Source: CAIKBL01 sp964555355 (lineage in GTDB: Bacteria > Pseudomonadota > Gammaproteobacteria > Ga0077536). Taken from it: a stretch of DNA of 64,000 nt. Of this stretch, positions 35,025-44,230 are shown piece after piece; position 1 is the stretch's first letter, and the number at the start of each line of letters is the position of its first letter. The notes under the pieces were generated by a model. It saw only the letters and a program-made list of their open reading frames with translations. It made no database searches and was not told the origin of the DNA. The stretch lies in contig CAZKRY010000005.1 of assembly GCA_964555355.1 (NCBI GenBank), forward strand, positions 248,001 to 312,000. The letters are read 5' to 3'. The position numbers and the translations under genes were made by a program.

Positions 35025-35825
35025 ATGACGCAATTCACCGCCTGTGGGGTCGTGACACTGACGACCGATTTTGGCCATCGAGGACCTTTTGTCGGCACCA
35101 TGAAGGGTGTCATGTTGACCCGCTTTCCGTTGGCGCGGATTGTCGATCTCACCAATGAGGCCCATGTGCATTGGCCAGCCGAGGCGGGATTTTGGTTGGA
35201 GCGGTCGTACCAATACTTCCCGCGCGGCACGGTGCATCTCGCGGTGGTCGATCCGGGAGTAGGCACCTCTCGCAATGTCTTGCTTGTCATCGGCGACGGC
35301 CATGTGTTTGTCGCGCCGGATAATGGCCTCTTGGCCGGTGTGCTTGAAAGAACTAAGGGCGTTGCGATTGCGGTCGATCACGCTCGCCTGAGCGGACTTG
35401 GCATCGATCGCCTAAGTGCCACCTTTCACGGGCGCGACTTGTTCGCGCCGCTCGCGGCCGAACTGGCCGCCGGCCGCATTAACCCGCAGGCCTTAGGTGC
35501 GGTTACCGAGGATTACATTCCGGCGCTCGTCGATGCGCCCGAGCAGCGCGGGCGAGAATTGCATGGGGTGGTGATTACCACCGATCATTTCGGCAACCTC
35601 ATCACCAACATCGAGCGCGCCGCCTTAGCGAGCTTTAAGCGACCGGTGGTGCGCGCGGCAGGGCACGAGATCAACGTCTATCGAACCTACGGCGACGTGC
35701 AACCGGGGACGTTCTTGGCGCTTATCAATTCGTTCGAGGTGCTCGAAATCGCGTGCGCGGAACGCAATGCCGCGCAGATGCTCGGACTCGGGCGCGGCGG
35801 GCCGGTGGTGGTGGCGGAGCGCTAA
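35025..35825 (+). CDS. SAM hydroxide adenosyltransferase (DUF62/COG1912)
   Basis: 266 residues. Motifs of the fluorinase/chlorinase-like family: LTTDFGHRGPFVGTMKG (15-31), VVDPGVGT (about 75-82), APDNGLL, FHGRDLFAPLAA and the late DHFGNLITNI. Most members of this family in non-halogenating bacteria split S-adenosylmethionine with water to adenosine and methionine. The C-terminal part (about 185-264) is the DUF62 barrel. Separated from neighbours by about 50 and 20 bases; no linked partner. Confidence 0.88.
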   Translation: MTQFTACGVVTLTTDFGHRGPFVGTMKGVMLTRFPLARIVDLTNEAHVHWPAEAGFWLERSYQYFPRGTVHLAVVDPGVGTSRNVLLVIGDGHVFVAPDNGLLAGVLERTKGVAIAVDHARLSGLGIDRLSATFHGRDLFAPLAAELAAGRINPQALGAVTEDYIPALVDAPEQRGRELHGVVITTDHFGNLITNIERAALASFKRPVVRAAGHEINVYRTYGDVQPGTFLALINSFEVLEIACAERNAAQMLGLGRGGPVVVAER

Positions 35826-35848
35826 CACCACCCAGCGTCGTCTTAGCC

Positions 35849-36355
35849 TTAGACCCCACCCAGGAAATCAAATTTGCCAACCGGCACGCCATTGTGCCGG
35901 CATAGGTTGTACGCCGTCGTGCAATGGAAATAAAAGTTCGGTACCGCCCACCGCACGAGAAACGACTCGCCGGTGAAATTAAAGGTGCCGGCAGGCGTTT
36001 TGATCTCAATCGCGCGGCTGCCCGCACCGTCGAATTGCGCGGCGGAAAATCCCGCGAGGTAATCCAACACCTTCTGGATCCGGGCTTGTACCTCGGCATA
36101 AGTTGTTTCCGTATCGTCCCATTTGGGTGGTTCCGTTCCGGTGAGACGCGCGGCAGCACCTTTAGCGATGTCTGTGGCAATTTGCACTTGACGAATGGTG
36201 TTGAACATATCTGGGTAAAGCCGGGCGGTCAGGATATTGACGACATCGAATTTGTTCGCTTCGGCATGGGCTTGTGCTTTCGCCAAAATCGACGACACGG
36301 CTTTTAGCGAATGGCTGAATCCGTCGATCGCTTGCAGATAAAACGCGTTGCTCAT
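35849..36355 (-). CDS. DUF1993 domain protein
   Basis: 168 residues from the ATG at 36355, preceded by a good GAGGAAA site. Matches DUF1993: early FYLQAIDGFSHSLKAVSSIL, central PDMFNTIRQVQIATDIAKGAAARLTG split by family-typical spacing, and RWAVPNFYFHCTTAYNLCRHNGV near the end. The fold is a DinB-like four-helix bundle. Function is unknown; no metal triad is obvious. Confidence 0.85.
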   Translation of the reverse strand: MSNAFYLQAIDGFSHSLKAVSSILAKAQAHAEANKFDVVNILTARLYPDMFNTIRQVQIATDIAKGAAARLTGTEPPKWDDTETTYAEVQARIQKVLDYLAGFSAAQFDGAGSRAIEIKTPAGTFNFTGESFLVRWAVPNFYFHCTTAYNLCRHNGVPVGKFDFLGGV

Positions 36356-36502
36356 TGGATATTTCCTCAAGAATGGGCCTGCAAGCCTATCCGAAATCAA
36401 ACGCGCTGATTGTTATTCGCTCGTATCGCGTCGCGTCATCGATTCGCAAGCAGAGTCGCGCTTGTTAGACTTCGCGCCATACCCATCCCGGCGGGAGCTT
36501 GT

Positions 36503-37690
36503 ATGACCTCAGCGCGTTTCGCGGAACATCTGGCGAGCGTCCAGCGCTTGGCGCCGTTAATCGAAGCCAATGCGGATCGCGCCGAACGCGAACGACGCTT
36601 ACCGCTTGCCGTGGTCCGCGCGATGACAGCGGCCGGGCTCTTTAAGCTATACGTCCCACGCTCGCTCGGCGGCTCGGAGCTCGAGCCCTTGGAATTTGCG
36701 CGGATCTTGGAAGAGATCGGGCGCATCGATGGCTCCACCGCATGGTGCGCGTTTATCGGCAACGTCAATACGCTATTCACCTCGCCGATGGCGCCCGCCG
36801 CCATCGAAAAAATCTACGCCACCGATCCTGAAGTCGTCACCGGCTCGGCGTTTTTCCCTTTTGGTCGCGCCCTGCGTCGCGACGGCGGTTATGAAGTCAC
36901 GGGTCGTTGGCAGTTCGCAAGCGGCTGCCAGCACTGCACCTGGTATTTTGTGTTGTGTCAGGTTTATGAGGGAGACACGCCCCAATTCAAGCCGAACGGC
37001 TCGCCGCTAACGCGTGCCTGTTTTTTCCCGCAGGCTGAGCTTCGGATTGAAGAAACTTGGGACGTTAGCGGGTTATCCGGCTCCGGCAGTCACGATCTCC
37101 TGTTTGAAAATGCGTTTGTCCCGGAGGAGATGACCTGGGCGTTTGGCGCGGCACCGCCTGATCCGCGCCATTTCAGCGGCGCACTTTATCGATACCCGGC
37201 CTACGCGATGGGCGTGATGCAAGTCGGTTTTCTGGCGATTGGGATCGCCCAAGGCGCGATCGATCGCGCGGTGACGCTCGCGCAAACCAAAACCGGGGTC
37301 GCAACTTCGACGTCCATCAAAGAACGTCCGACCTTCCACATCGGCCTCGCCGAAGCCACTGCGTTGGTCCGTGGCGCGCGCGCGTGGTTGCAGGACGCGT
37401 TGCGAGAATTCGGTGAATTTGTCGCGCGCGGCGCAGAGGTGTCCTACGACGCCCGCGCCAATATGTTGCTCGCGGCCACCAAAGCCGTGCACAACGGCGC
37501 CAAAGCCACCGACATTATGTACACGCTGAGCGGCGCGGCCGCGAACTACCGAGGTAACGCACTGCAGCGCTCGTTGCGCGACGCGCACGCCGCGACCCAG
37601 CACTTTGCCGTCGCCATCAATCAAATCGAATCCGCCGGCCGCATGATGTTGGGCTATTCGCCGCTACCGCCGCCGGTGATTCTGTCCTAG
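36503..37690 (+). CDS. Acyl-CoA dehydrogenase-like flavoprotein (HpaB/HsaA-type)
   Basis: 395 residues from the ATG at 36503 (GGGAG site upstream); a longer frame from 36410 lacks support. Domain order is that of acyl-CoA dehydrogenases: helical N-terminus with GLFKLYVPRSLGGSELEPLEFARILEE split over residues about 44-72, a middle beta domain with GYEVTGRWQFASGC, and a helical C-terminus (about 240-395). The WQFASG word and GSGSHDL are typical of the flavin-dependent monooxygenase oxygenase subgroup (HsaA, DszC and similar) rather than true dehydrogenases. No flavin reductase gene is nearby. Convergent with the small Rap1a-like gene, two bases apart. Confidence 0.83.
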   Translation: MTSARFAEHLASVQRLAPLIEANADRAERERRLPLAVVRAMTAAGLFKLYVPRSLGGSELEPLEFARILEEIGRIDGSTAWCAFIGNVNTLFTSPMAPAAIEKIYATDPEVVTGSAFFPFGRALRRDGGYEVTGRWQFASGCQHCTWYFVLCQVYEGDTPQFKPNGSPLTRACFFPQAELRIEETWDVSGLSGSGSHDLLFENAFVPEEMTWAFGAAPPDPRHFSGALYRYPAYAMGVMQVGFLAIGIAQGAIDRAVTLAQTKTGVATSTSIKERPTFHIGLAEATALVRGARAWLQDALREFGEFVARGAEVSYDARANMLLAATKAVHNGAKATDIMYTLSGAAANYRGNALQRSLRDAHAATQHFAVAINQIESAGRMMLGYSPLPPPVILS

Positions 37691-37692
37691 CT

Positions 37693-38034
37693 TCACTGGC
37701 AAGGGAACGCTTCAAGCAGCGCATTGCCAACCACGATTGCCGCATTTAAGTCTTCTTCTTCCGGATGCTTCTTGAAGTAATTAAGCAGCGTCCCGCGCAA
37801 TTGATTCGCGCTTACCCCACGCGGTAGACAGAACAGCGACTGCTGCAATTTCCAAGAAGGCGCGGCATCTTCGGCATCGGCTATTCCCGTCAGATAGCCT
37901 AAGCAGGTATTGATTTCATCCGGTCGTTCGGATTGGCAGCGCGCGCGTAGTTCGTTGCCGTCCAAGAAGTTGGCGTACGCGGGTGAAGTCATCACCACCA
38001 GTCCCCACCACAGGCCAAGCGCTTCATTCTTCAT
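37693..38034 (-). CDS. Rap1a/Tai-family secreted small protein
   Basis: 113 residues. Residues 1-22 are a signal peptide (cleavage after AYA). The mature part has the family layout: DGNELRARC, then CLGYLTGIADAED, LFCLPRGVSANQLRGTLLNY and a final ALLEAFPC, with four spaced cysteines that could form two disulfides. In Serratia, Rap1a is an immunity protein against a T6SS peptidoglycan amidase; in most genomes members are orphan and of unknown role. No effector or T6SS gene is seen here, so only the family name is supported. Confidence 0.8.
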   Translation of the reverse strand: MKNEALGLWWGLVVMTSPAYANFLDGNELRARCQSERPDEINTCLGYLTGIADAEDAAPSWKLQQSLFCLPRGVSANQLRGTLLNYFKKHPEEEDLNAAIVVGNALLEAFPCQ

Positions 38035-38169
38035 GTCAAGTTGGTACTGCCGAGATTAGGCCGCGCAGTCTCCGACTGAATTTCCCGGCGGTCAATCGTT
38101 ATGAATTGCGCTACCATGCCCGCCCGTTGCCGTTCGGACCTTGTTCGCCGATTTCGCGTGTTGCCATCG

Positions 38170-38961
38170 ATGCTTCCGTCCTCGACGCTTTCCCTTATCC
38201 TCAGCTTTTGCGCGCTCGCCTGCGTGTTGAGTTTGGCGGCGGGCGCCGGCTACTTGCTGCTGCCTCAGTCGTGGCGGACGCGTACATTGTCTCACCTCAT
38301 CAGTTTTGCAACCGGCACCCTGCTCGGTGTCACCTTTCTCGAACTCCTCCCGCACGCCTTGGAGAAGGCAAGCGGCGCCGGCATTGAGCGAATACTGGGC
38401 ACTGTGCTCGCGGGGATCCTGCTGTTTTTTATGTTGGAGAAGGCTCTGATATGGCGCCACGCGCATCACCACGGCGGTGCCGACGACCACGCGCATCACC
38501 ACAGTCACGAACCTGGGCGAAACGCCGGCGCACTCATCATGGTGGGCGACACCTTTCATAACTTTCTCGATGGGGTGTTGTTGACTGCGGTATTCGTCAC
38601 CGATGTTCAATTAGGCATCATTACCGGTATCGCCATGATCGCGCATGAGATCCCCCAGGAGCTTGGCGATTTCGCCATCATGATCGAAAGTGGATTCTCG
38701 CGACTGACTACCTTTGCATTAAATGCCGTATCCAGTCTCGCGATGCTCGCGGGCGCATTGCTCGCGTGGTGGCAGATCGCGGAGATCCAAGCCTATCTGC
38801 CGTACGTGCTGGCGTTTACCAGCGCGAGTTTTATCTATATCGCGGTGGCCGATCTAATTCCGGCCCTGCATCGCGGGATTCGGATCGGCGATTCGTTGAG
38901 CCAGCTGTGTTTGATCGCGAGCGGTATTCTGCTGGTAGTATTGGTTCATGCGGCGGAATAA
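38170..38961 (+). CDS. ZIP-family divalent metal transporter
   Basis: 263 residues from the ATG at 38170; an ATG at 38101 would add 23. About eight membrane segments. A His-rich cytoplasmic loop (HAHHHGGADDHAHHHSHE, about 96-113) lies between segments 3 and 4. The metal path in segments 4 and 5 has DTFHNFLDG and AHEIPQELGDF, the classic ZIP HN-x-x-D and H-E-x-P-x-E-x-G-D motifs. It imports zinc or a similar ion across the inner membrane. The next two genes (small His/Cys protein and a ZnuD-like receptor) make a zinc uptake set. Confidence 0.9.
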   Translation: MLPSSTLSLILSFCALACVLSLAAGAGYLLLPQSWRTRTLSHLISFATGTLLGVTFLELLPHALEKASGAGIERILGTVLAGILLFFMLEKALIWRHAHHHGGADDHAHHHSHEPGRNAGALIMVGDTFHNFLDGVLLTAVFVTDVQLGIITGIAMIAHEIPQELGDFAIMIESGFSRLTTFALNAVSSLAMLAGALLAWWQIAEIQAYLPYVLAFTSASFIYIAVADLIPALHRGIRIGDSLSQLCLIASGILLVVLVHAAE

Positions 38962-39250
38962 TGGGTTCATCGCGAGAGTAGCGCAACGGTTCGCGCATTC
39001 GATTGCGCTGGCGCTGCTCGTCGTCCAGCTCGGGGCCGCGTGGCATGCTTACGATTTCGCGGCGCATCGGGGTCAAGCGCCGCATGAATGCGCGCAATGT
39101 CTCGGCGCGCACGGCGCGGCGCAGGGGCATGTCGCCGATGAATCCGTTGCCATTGCCTATGGCGCTGATTTCGCGCCACTGAATTTTTCTTCGGCGTCCG
39201 CGGCGTCGAAGGCTCCCGTCCCTTATCACTCGCGCGCTCCTCCCGTCTGA
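38948..39250 (+). CDS. Small membrane-anchored His/Cys protein of zinc operon
   Basis: 100 residues, overlapping the ZIP gene by 14 bases. An N-terminal hydrophobic segment (about 15-33) is followed by HAYDFAAHRGQAPHECAQC, which offers several His plus a Cys-x2-Cys pair, then a low-complexity tail. It resembles the short DUF2946-type proteins often found beside metal TonB-receptor genes, but I cannot assign it firmly. A periplasmic metal-binding or accessory role is inferred from its position between a ZIP transporter and a ZnuD-like receptor. Confidence 0.65.
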   Translation: MRRNNGFIARVAQRFAHSIALALLVVQLGAAWHAYDFAAHRGQAPHECAQCLGAHGAAQGHVADESVAIAYGADFAPLNFSSASAASKAPVPYHSRAPPV

Positions 39251-39321
39251 TCCGTTCGATTGGTGAACAATCAGGCGCAGCTTTGCTGCGCCTGCGTCAT
39301 GCTTTGAATGGAGTACGGAAC

Positions 39322-41382
39322 ATGGAAATCCGAAAATTCGGCGCACTGGGTGTGTGCGCCTACGTGTGCGCGGCGCTTGCCGCCGATCAAGAAATCATTG
39401 TCACGGCCGACCCATTGCGTCACGCGGAACAGCATCTCGTGCAACCTATTACCGTGGTCACTGGCGACGCTTTAGCCCGTAGCGGTGCGCGCAATGTGGG
39501 CGAGGCCGTTGTCGATCAGCTCGGAGTGTCAGCCAGCGACTTTGGGGTCAATGTCGGTCGGCCGATAATTCGCGGCCTGGGCGGTGCGCGCGTGCGCGTG
39601 CTGGAAGACGGGATCGGCGCGATGGATGTGTCAACGGTCAGTCCGGATCACGCGGTTGCGGTCGAGTCTGGGTTCGCACAGCAGATTGAGATCTTTCGCG
39701 GGCCTGCCACCTTACTTTACGGCAGCGGCGCGAGCGGCGGTTTGGTCAACGTGGTAGAAGATCGAATTTTAAGCGAGTTGCCGCAAGCCCTGGGCGGCGA
39801 GGTCACGTTAAACTTCGATGGCGCCACCGAGAGCAAAACGGGTGGGATGCGGCTTAATAGCGGTCTTGGTCAACATTTCGCTTTGCACTTGGAAGCTCTT
39901 AAAGCGAGAGCCGAAAACTACGAAATCCCAAATTTCGCGGCGAAGGACGCGGATCCTGATGCGCCGCGCAAGCGCTTGCCCCATAGCCAAAGTGATAACG
40001 AGAATTTCGCCGGCGGTCTTTCGTACGTCGGCGCGCGCGGTTTTATCGGCGTCGCGGTTCAACGTCTAGAACGCAGTTATGGCGTTCCAGGCGCGAATCA
40101 TCATGCGGAGCATGAAAAGGAAGAGGGTCACGCCGAGGAAGAGTCGGGGGTTAACATCGACCAAGCGCAAACACGCTTCGACGTTAAAGGCGAGTGGCGT
40201 GAGCCGCTACCGGGTTTAGTCGCGGCGCGTACGCGATGGGGATTCAACGATCACCGGCACACCGAGTTCGAACCCTCCGGTGCGCCCGGGACATTGCTTA
40301 TCAATAACGAATGGGAAGGCCGTTTCGAGCTCGTGCATGCCATGGTCGGCGAATTTGAGGGCGTATGCGGTGTGCAGCTTCAAGACCGCGCCTTCGATGC
40401 GCGCGGCGACGAAGCCTTCGTGCCGCGATCAGACCAACAGTCAGTAGCCGGCTTCTGGGTTGAAAAGGCGGATTTCGGTAACCTGCACATTGACCTGGGC
40501 GCGCGGGTGGAGCACAGCGAGACGGAAGATTTGGTGGCGTCGCGTTATGCTTCGTTTGATGCTTACTCGTTGTCCGGCGGCGTCAATTATCGTTATCGCG
40601 AAGGTTATGAGGTGGGCGCCGCGCTCACGCGCGCGCTTAGATCGCCGAGTATTGAAGAGTTGTTCGCGCAAGGACCGCACCTGGCGACCAACACCTTTGA
40701 AATCGGCGATGCTGCGTTAAACGCCGAGAAGTCCACCAACCTCGAGCTGTTTTGGCGTAAGACGAGCGATCGTTGGCGACTCGACCTCGGGATTTTCTAC
40801 AACGATATCGGGGACTTTATTGTCGCGCGCGAGGTAGACGGCAATGGCGACGGGATCGCTGATCGCGTCGCGGAAGATTTTCTTGAATCGGGTGAAATCT
40901 TGGCCGATGAGGACGCATTGCTTCTGTTAAACCAACAGCAGGCGGGTGCGAAATTCTGGGGCTTTGAATTGGAATCGGTATTCACGTTGTTTGACGATAC
41001 ACGCGGGCGACTCGCGTGGCGGCTGTGGACGGACTATGTCGAGGCATCTTTAGACGATGAGGGTCGAGTGCCACGCCTGCCGCCGCTCAGGTATGGCACG
41101 GGCCTTACGTGGGAATACGGTGCGTGGACCGTCGATAGTCGCCTCACGCGTGTAAACGATGCCGCACGCTTGGCGCATCTCGAAACGCCGACCGATGGGT
41201 ATACGTTGTTCGATGTCGGTGTTGAATATGTGGTCGGATTGCCAGACGACCGCGCGCTTATCTGGTTTGCGCGCGGCAAAAATTTGCTCAATGAGGAGAT
41301 CCGCCGGCATACCTCTTTTCTCAAGGACGAAGCGCCGTTACCGGGCATGAGTGGGTTTATCGGGGTTCGTCTACAGTTTTAG
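39322..41382 (+). CDS. ZnuD-like TonB-dependent zinc receptor
   Basis: 686 residues from the ATG at 39322 (GGAG site upstream). Signal peptide 1-21; plug domain about 22-145 with the TonB-box-like EIIVTA at the mature N-terminus, PIIRGLGGARVRVLEDG and IEIFRGPATLLYGSGASGG; then a 22-strand-type barrel ending in GFIGVRLQF. A His/Glu-rich loop at about 260-277 (NHHAEHEKEEGHAEEES) matches the zinc-capturing loop of neisserial ZnuD. It imports zinc or zinc complexes across the outer membrane using energy from TonB. No local tonB is seen. Terminal Phe supports BAM-dependent assembly. Confidence 0.9.
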   Translation: MEIRKFGALGVCAYVCAALAADQEIIVTADPLRHAEQHLVQPITVVTGDALARSGARNVGEAVVDQLGVSASDFGVNVGRPIIRGLGGARVRVLEDGIGAMDVSTVSPDHAVAVESGFAQQIEIFRGPATLLYGSGASGGLVNVVEDRILSELPQALGGEVTLNFDGATESKTGGMRLNSGLGQHFALHLEALKARAENYEIPNFAAKDADPDAPRKRLPHSQSDNENFAGGLSYVGARGFIGVAVQRLERSYGVPGANHHAEHEKEEGHAEEESGVNIDQAQTRFDVKGEWREPLPGLVAARTRWGFNDHRHTEFEPSGAPGTLLINNEWEGRFELVHAMVGEFEGVCGVQLQDRAFDARGDEAFVPRSDQQSVAGFWVEKADFGNLHIDLGARVEHSETEDLVASRYASFDAYSLSGGVNYRYREGYEVGAALTRALRSPSIEELFAQGPHLATNTFEIGDAALNAEKSTNLELFWRKTSDRWRLDLGIFYNDIGDFIVAREVDGNGDGIADRVAEDFLESGEILADEDALLLLNQQQAGAKFWGFELESVFTLFDDTRGRLAWRLWTDYVEASLDDEGRVPRLPPLRYGTGLTWEYGAWTVDSRLTRVNDAARLAHLETPTDGYTLFDVGVEYVVGLPDDRALIWFARGKNLLNEEIRRHTSFLKDEAPLPGMSGFIGVRLQF

Positions 41383-41484
41383 CCTTTGGCCGCGTGAGAC
41401 AGTCTGGTCCCGCGCGGCATGGACTTTTACGCGTCGCTTGCGCATGCTGCATACCGATTCAAAGAAACTTACGACGGTGTCTGG

Positions 41485-42642
41485 ATGACTGATCGCTTTC
41501 GTTCGATTGAGGATTTACGTCGGCGTACCGGCGCCAAGTGGCAGGCGTATGGCCCCGACGTCCTCCCGGCGTGGGTCGCCGATATGGACTTCGATATCGC
41601 GCCGATCATCAAGGCGCGCCTCACGGACGCGTTGGCGCGCAGCGACTTAGGCTATTCGCAGCCGTATTCAAAAATCGGCTTGGACCGCGTGTTCATCGCA
41701 CGTATGCAAGCGCGGTTCGGTTGGCAGGTGCAAGCTTCGCAGGTCGAGTTTTTCAGCGATGTCGTGCAAGTTATTTACCTTGCCCTCATGACGTTGACCG
41801 AACCCGGTGATGGGATCTTGATTCAAACGCCGATTTACCCGCCGTTTTTGATCGCGACCGCCGAGACCAAACGCCGCGCGGACATTTGTCCGTTGGTGCA
41901 AACGGACGCGGGTTATCAGATCGATTTCACGGCTTTGGCGAACTCCATCGATGGGCGTACCAAGCTCCTCCTCCTCTGTCACCCGCACAATCCCACCGGG
42001 CGCGCCTTCACGCGCACTGAATTAGAGAGGCTTGCGGAGCTGGTGCTCAAACACGACTTGCTCGTCGTCGCCGATGAAATTCATGCCGATCTGATGCTCG
42101 ATGCGCGCACCCACATTCCGTTTGCCTCGCTGAGTCGCGAGATCGCCGCGCGCACGCTGACGCTGACGTCGGCGAGCAAACCGTTCAACATCGCGGGACT
42201 ATGCTTGGCGGCGGCGGTGTTCGGCAGTGACACCATGCGCCAACGATTTCACACGGTTCCGGAACATGTGCGCGGCGGCCGCAGTGCGCTTGGGATCGTG
42301 GCCGCACTTGCGGCTTGGACAGAAGGTCAGCCCTGGCTCGATGAAACCTTGACTCAGCTGCGTGCGAATCGGGCGTTAGTCACGGATTTCGTGGCTCGCC
42401 ACTGGAAAAACGTCAAACACTTTCCGCCGGAAGCGACCTATCTCGCGTGGCTCGACTTTCGTGCGGCGGGACTCCCGTCGGAGCCGTACAAATTTTTTCT
42501 CGAACGCGCGCGCGTCGCGGTCAGCGAAGGACCGGCGTTTGGCGAAGCCGGCAAAGGGTTCGTGCGGATTAACTTCGCGACGTCTCCCGCTATTTTGCAG
42601 GAGGTGCTGACGCGAATGGATGCCGCACTCCAGACGTTGTGA
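41485..42642 (+). CDS. PatB/MalY-type PLP C-S lyase or aminotransferase
   Basis: 385 residues from the ATG at 41485; an ATG at 41419 would add 22 but leaves an unusually long lead before the conserved VLPAWVADMDF. Fold-type I PLP enzyme: CHPHNPTGRAF, VADEIHADL and the Schiff-base Lys232 in TSASKPFNIAG. PatB/MalY members split cystathionine or Cys conjugates, or act as aminotransferases; the WVADMDF word marks this subgroup. It stands alone, convergent with dacB. Confidence 0.87.
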   Translation: MTDRFRSIEDLRRRTGAKWQAYGPDVLPAWVADMDFDIAPIIKARLTDALARSDLGYSQPYSKIGLDRVFIARMQARFGWQVQASQVEFFSDVVQVIYLALMTLTEPGDGILIQTPIYPPFLIATAETKRRADICPLVQTDAGYQIDFTALANSIDGRTKLLLLCHPHNPTGRAFTRTELERLAELVLKHDLLVVADEIHADLMLDARTHIPFASLSREIAARTLTLTSASKPFNIAGLCLAAAVFGSDTMRQRFHTVPEHVRGGRSALGIVAALAAWTEGQPWLDETLTQLRANRALVTDFVARHWKNVKHFPPEATYLAWLDFRAAGLPSEPYKFFLERARVAVSEGPAFGEAGKGFVRINFATSPAILQEVLTRMDAALQTL

Positions 42643-42682
42643 TAGTCGTCTCGACGATGCCGTAACACCGGCATTGCATAAA

Positions 42683-44104
42683 CTACTGCCGATACGCCCA
42701 CGCCAAAAAGGTTTCAATCAGCGCGCTCGCGCCCTCGGTGCGTCCGTTCAATAACAGTGTCACAGCGAGCGTTTTGCCGCTCTGCGTGCGCACGTAGCCG
42801 GCGACCGCCGCCACTTGATTCAGATGCCCGGTTTTCAAGTGCATCCAGCCGCGTTCATCGGTGCGTTTGAAATAACGCCGCAGCGTGCCGTCGATCCCCA
42901 CCACCGAAAGGGACGCGAGATATTCCGGCATGAAGCGGCTGCGATAGGCATAGCGCAGCATGTCATTCATCGTCTGTGCGCTAATCCGTGAAATGCGCGA
43001 CAATCCCGAGCCGTTTTCCATCACCAAGTTGGCCGTCGAAATCTCATGCGACGCGAGATACGCCTTAATGACCGACTCGCCGTGTTGCGGCGTAATTGGC
43101 GGATCGAACAACGTACCGCCTAGCGTATAGAACAACGCATCCGCCATGACATTGTTGCTCCACTTGTTGAGCGGGCGGATGACTTCGGCGAGCGGTGGCG
43201 ATTGCCATTTAAGTAACAAGCGCGCCGCCGCGGGCCGCTGACCACGCTGCCCGCCACCGTCCAAGCGACCTCCCCATTGCTGCCACACTTGATGAAACAA
43301 GCTGTGCGCGTAGGCGGTAGGCGTCATAAAAGAGCGTAGGAGTCTTTGTTCGCCGCACCCGGTTTGGTAGCGCCCGCTCACCACCACGCCATTCACTTCC
43401 GCGGGATTTTCGACCGCGAGCTTGACGGTGGCGAGCACGCCGCGACAGCGTCCGCGCTCTAACTTCAGTTGATTCACAACCCGCAAGCCGGCGAGCGCCG
43501 GTTCCACCTCGATACGCACGCCTTGACCATCGGTGCGTGGCGTGAAGATCAGCGAGACGGCTTTGAAGTTGACCATGAGCGCGCTGGGCTGCACGTTGTA
43601 AAGGCGTAACGCCTGTCCGTCGAACGCGCCGGGATCGCGCGCCGGTGGCGCAAAATGGCTGTCATCGATGACGAGGTTGCCGGTGATGTGGCGCAAACCC
43701 GTGCGGCGTAACGCGCCTGCCATTTTCCACAAGTTCTCTTCGATCAGATACGGATCGCCGTAACCCTTGAGCAGCAGATCGCCTTTAAGGACGCCATCGG
43801 TTATCGCTCCCAGCGCGTAAATTTCGGTTGGCCAAGTGTAGTTGGGGCCAAGTCGGTCGAGCGCGACAAAGGTCGTCACGAGTTTAATCGTCGACGCCGG
43901 ATTGCGTGGCAGCGTCGTGTTGATCGCAAGTAGCGGCTCCGACGCATCGACCGCGTGCACCAGTGCGCTGACATCGCTCGCCGGAATGTGGTGGCGTTTG
44001 GCAATCGCCGCGAGCGGTCCCAACGCGTCAAGTCCCACCGCGGCCGTGCTAAGAAGGCAACCTACCAAGCAAAGGAAGGCGCGGCGAACAAAGTTGAGTG
44101 ACAT
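42683..44104 (-). CDS. dacB: D-alanyl-D-alanine carboxypeptidase/endopeptidase (PBP4, S13)
   Basis: 473 residues. Signal peptide at about 1-24. All three penicillin-binding motifs are present: Ser71-x2-Lys74 in NPASTIKLVTT, Ser316-x-Asn318 in WSNNVMAD and Lys424-Thr-Gly in HLKTGHLN. The long insertion between the first two motifs is the normal extra domain of the S13 family. It trims peptidoglycan pentapeptides and cuts cross-links in the periplasm. Single gene, divergent from aguB. Confidence 0.92.
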   Translation of the reverse strand: MSLNFVRRAFLCLVGCLLSTAAVGLDALGPLAAIAKRHHIPASDVSALVHAVDASEPLLAINTTLPRNPASTIKLVTTFVALDRLGPNYTWPTEIYALGAITDGVLKGDLLLKGYGDPYLIEENLWKMAGALRRTGLRHITGNLVIDDSHFAPPARDPGAFDGQALRLYNVQPSALMVNFKAVSLIFTPRTDGQGVRIEVEPALAGLRVVNQLKLERGRCRGVLATVKLAVENPAEVNGVVVSGRYQTGCGEQRLLRSFMTPTAYAHSLFHQVWQQWGGRLDGGGQRGQRPAAARLLLKWQSPPLAEVIRPLNKWSNNVMADALFYTLGGTLFDPPITPQHGESVIKAYLASHEISTANLVMENGSGLSRISRISAQTMNDMLRYAYRSRFMPEYLASLSVVGIDGTLRRYFKRTDERGWMHLKTGHLNQVAAVAGYVRTQSGKTLAVTLLLNGRTEGASALIETFLAWAYRQ

Positions 44105-44230
44105 GCGTTGAATTAGCGGTGCTTAGCGTCGCGGTATCTTATGAAACGACGCGGAGGGCTGCCAGCACAGCCGGGATAAACGCTACCATGTCGCCGAAGA
44201 ACGCCGAGATTGCGGGCGTGAGGACTTGAT

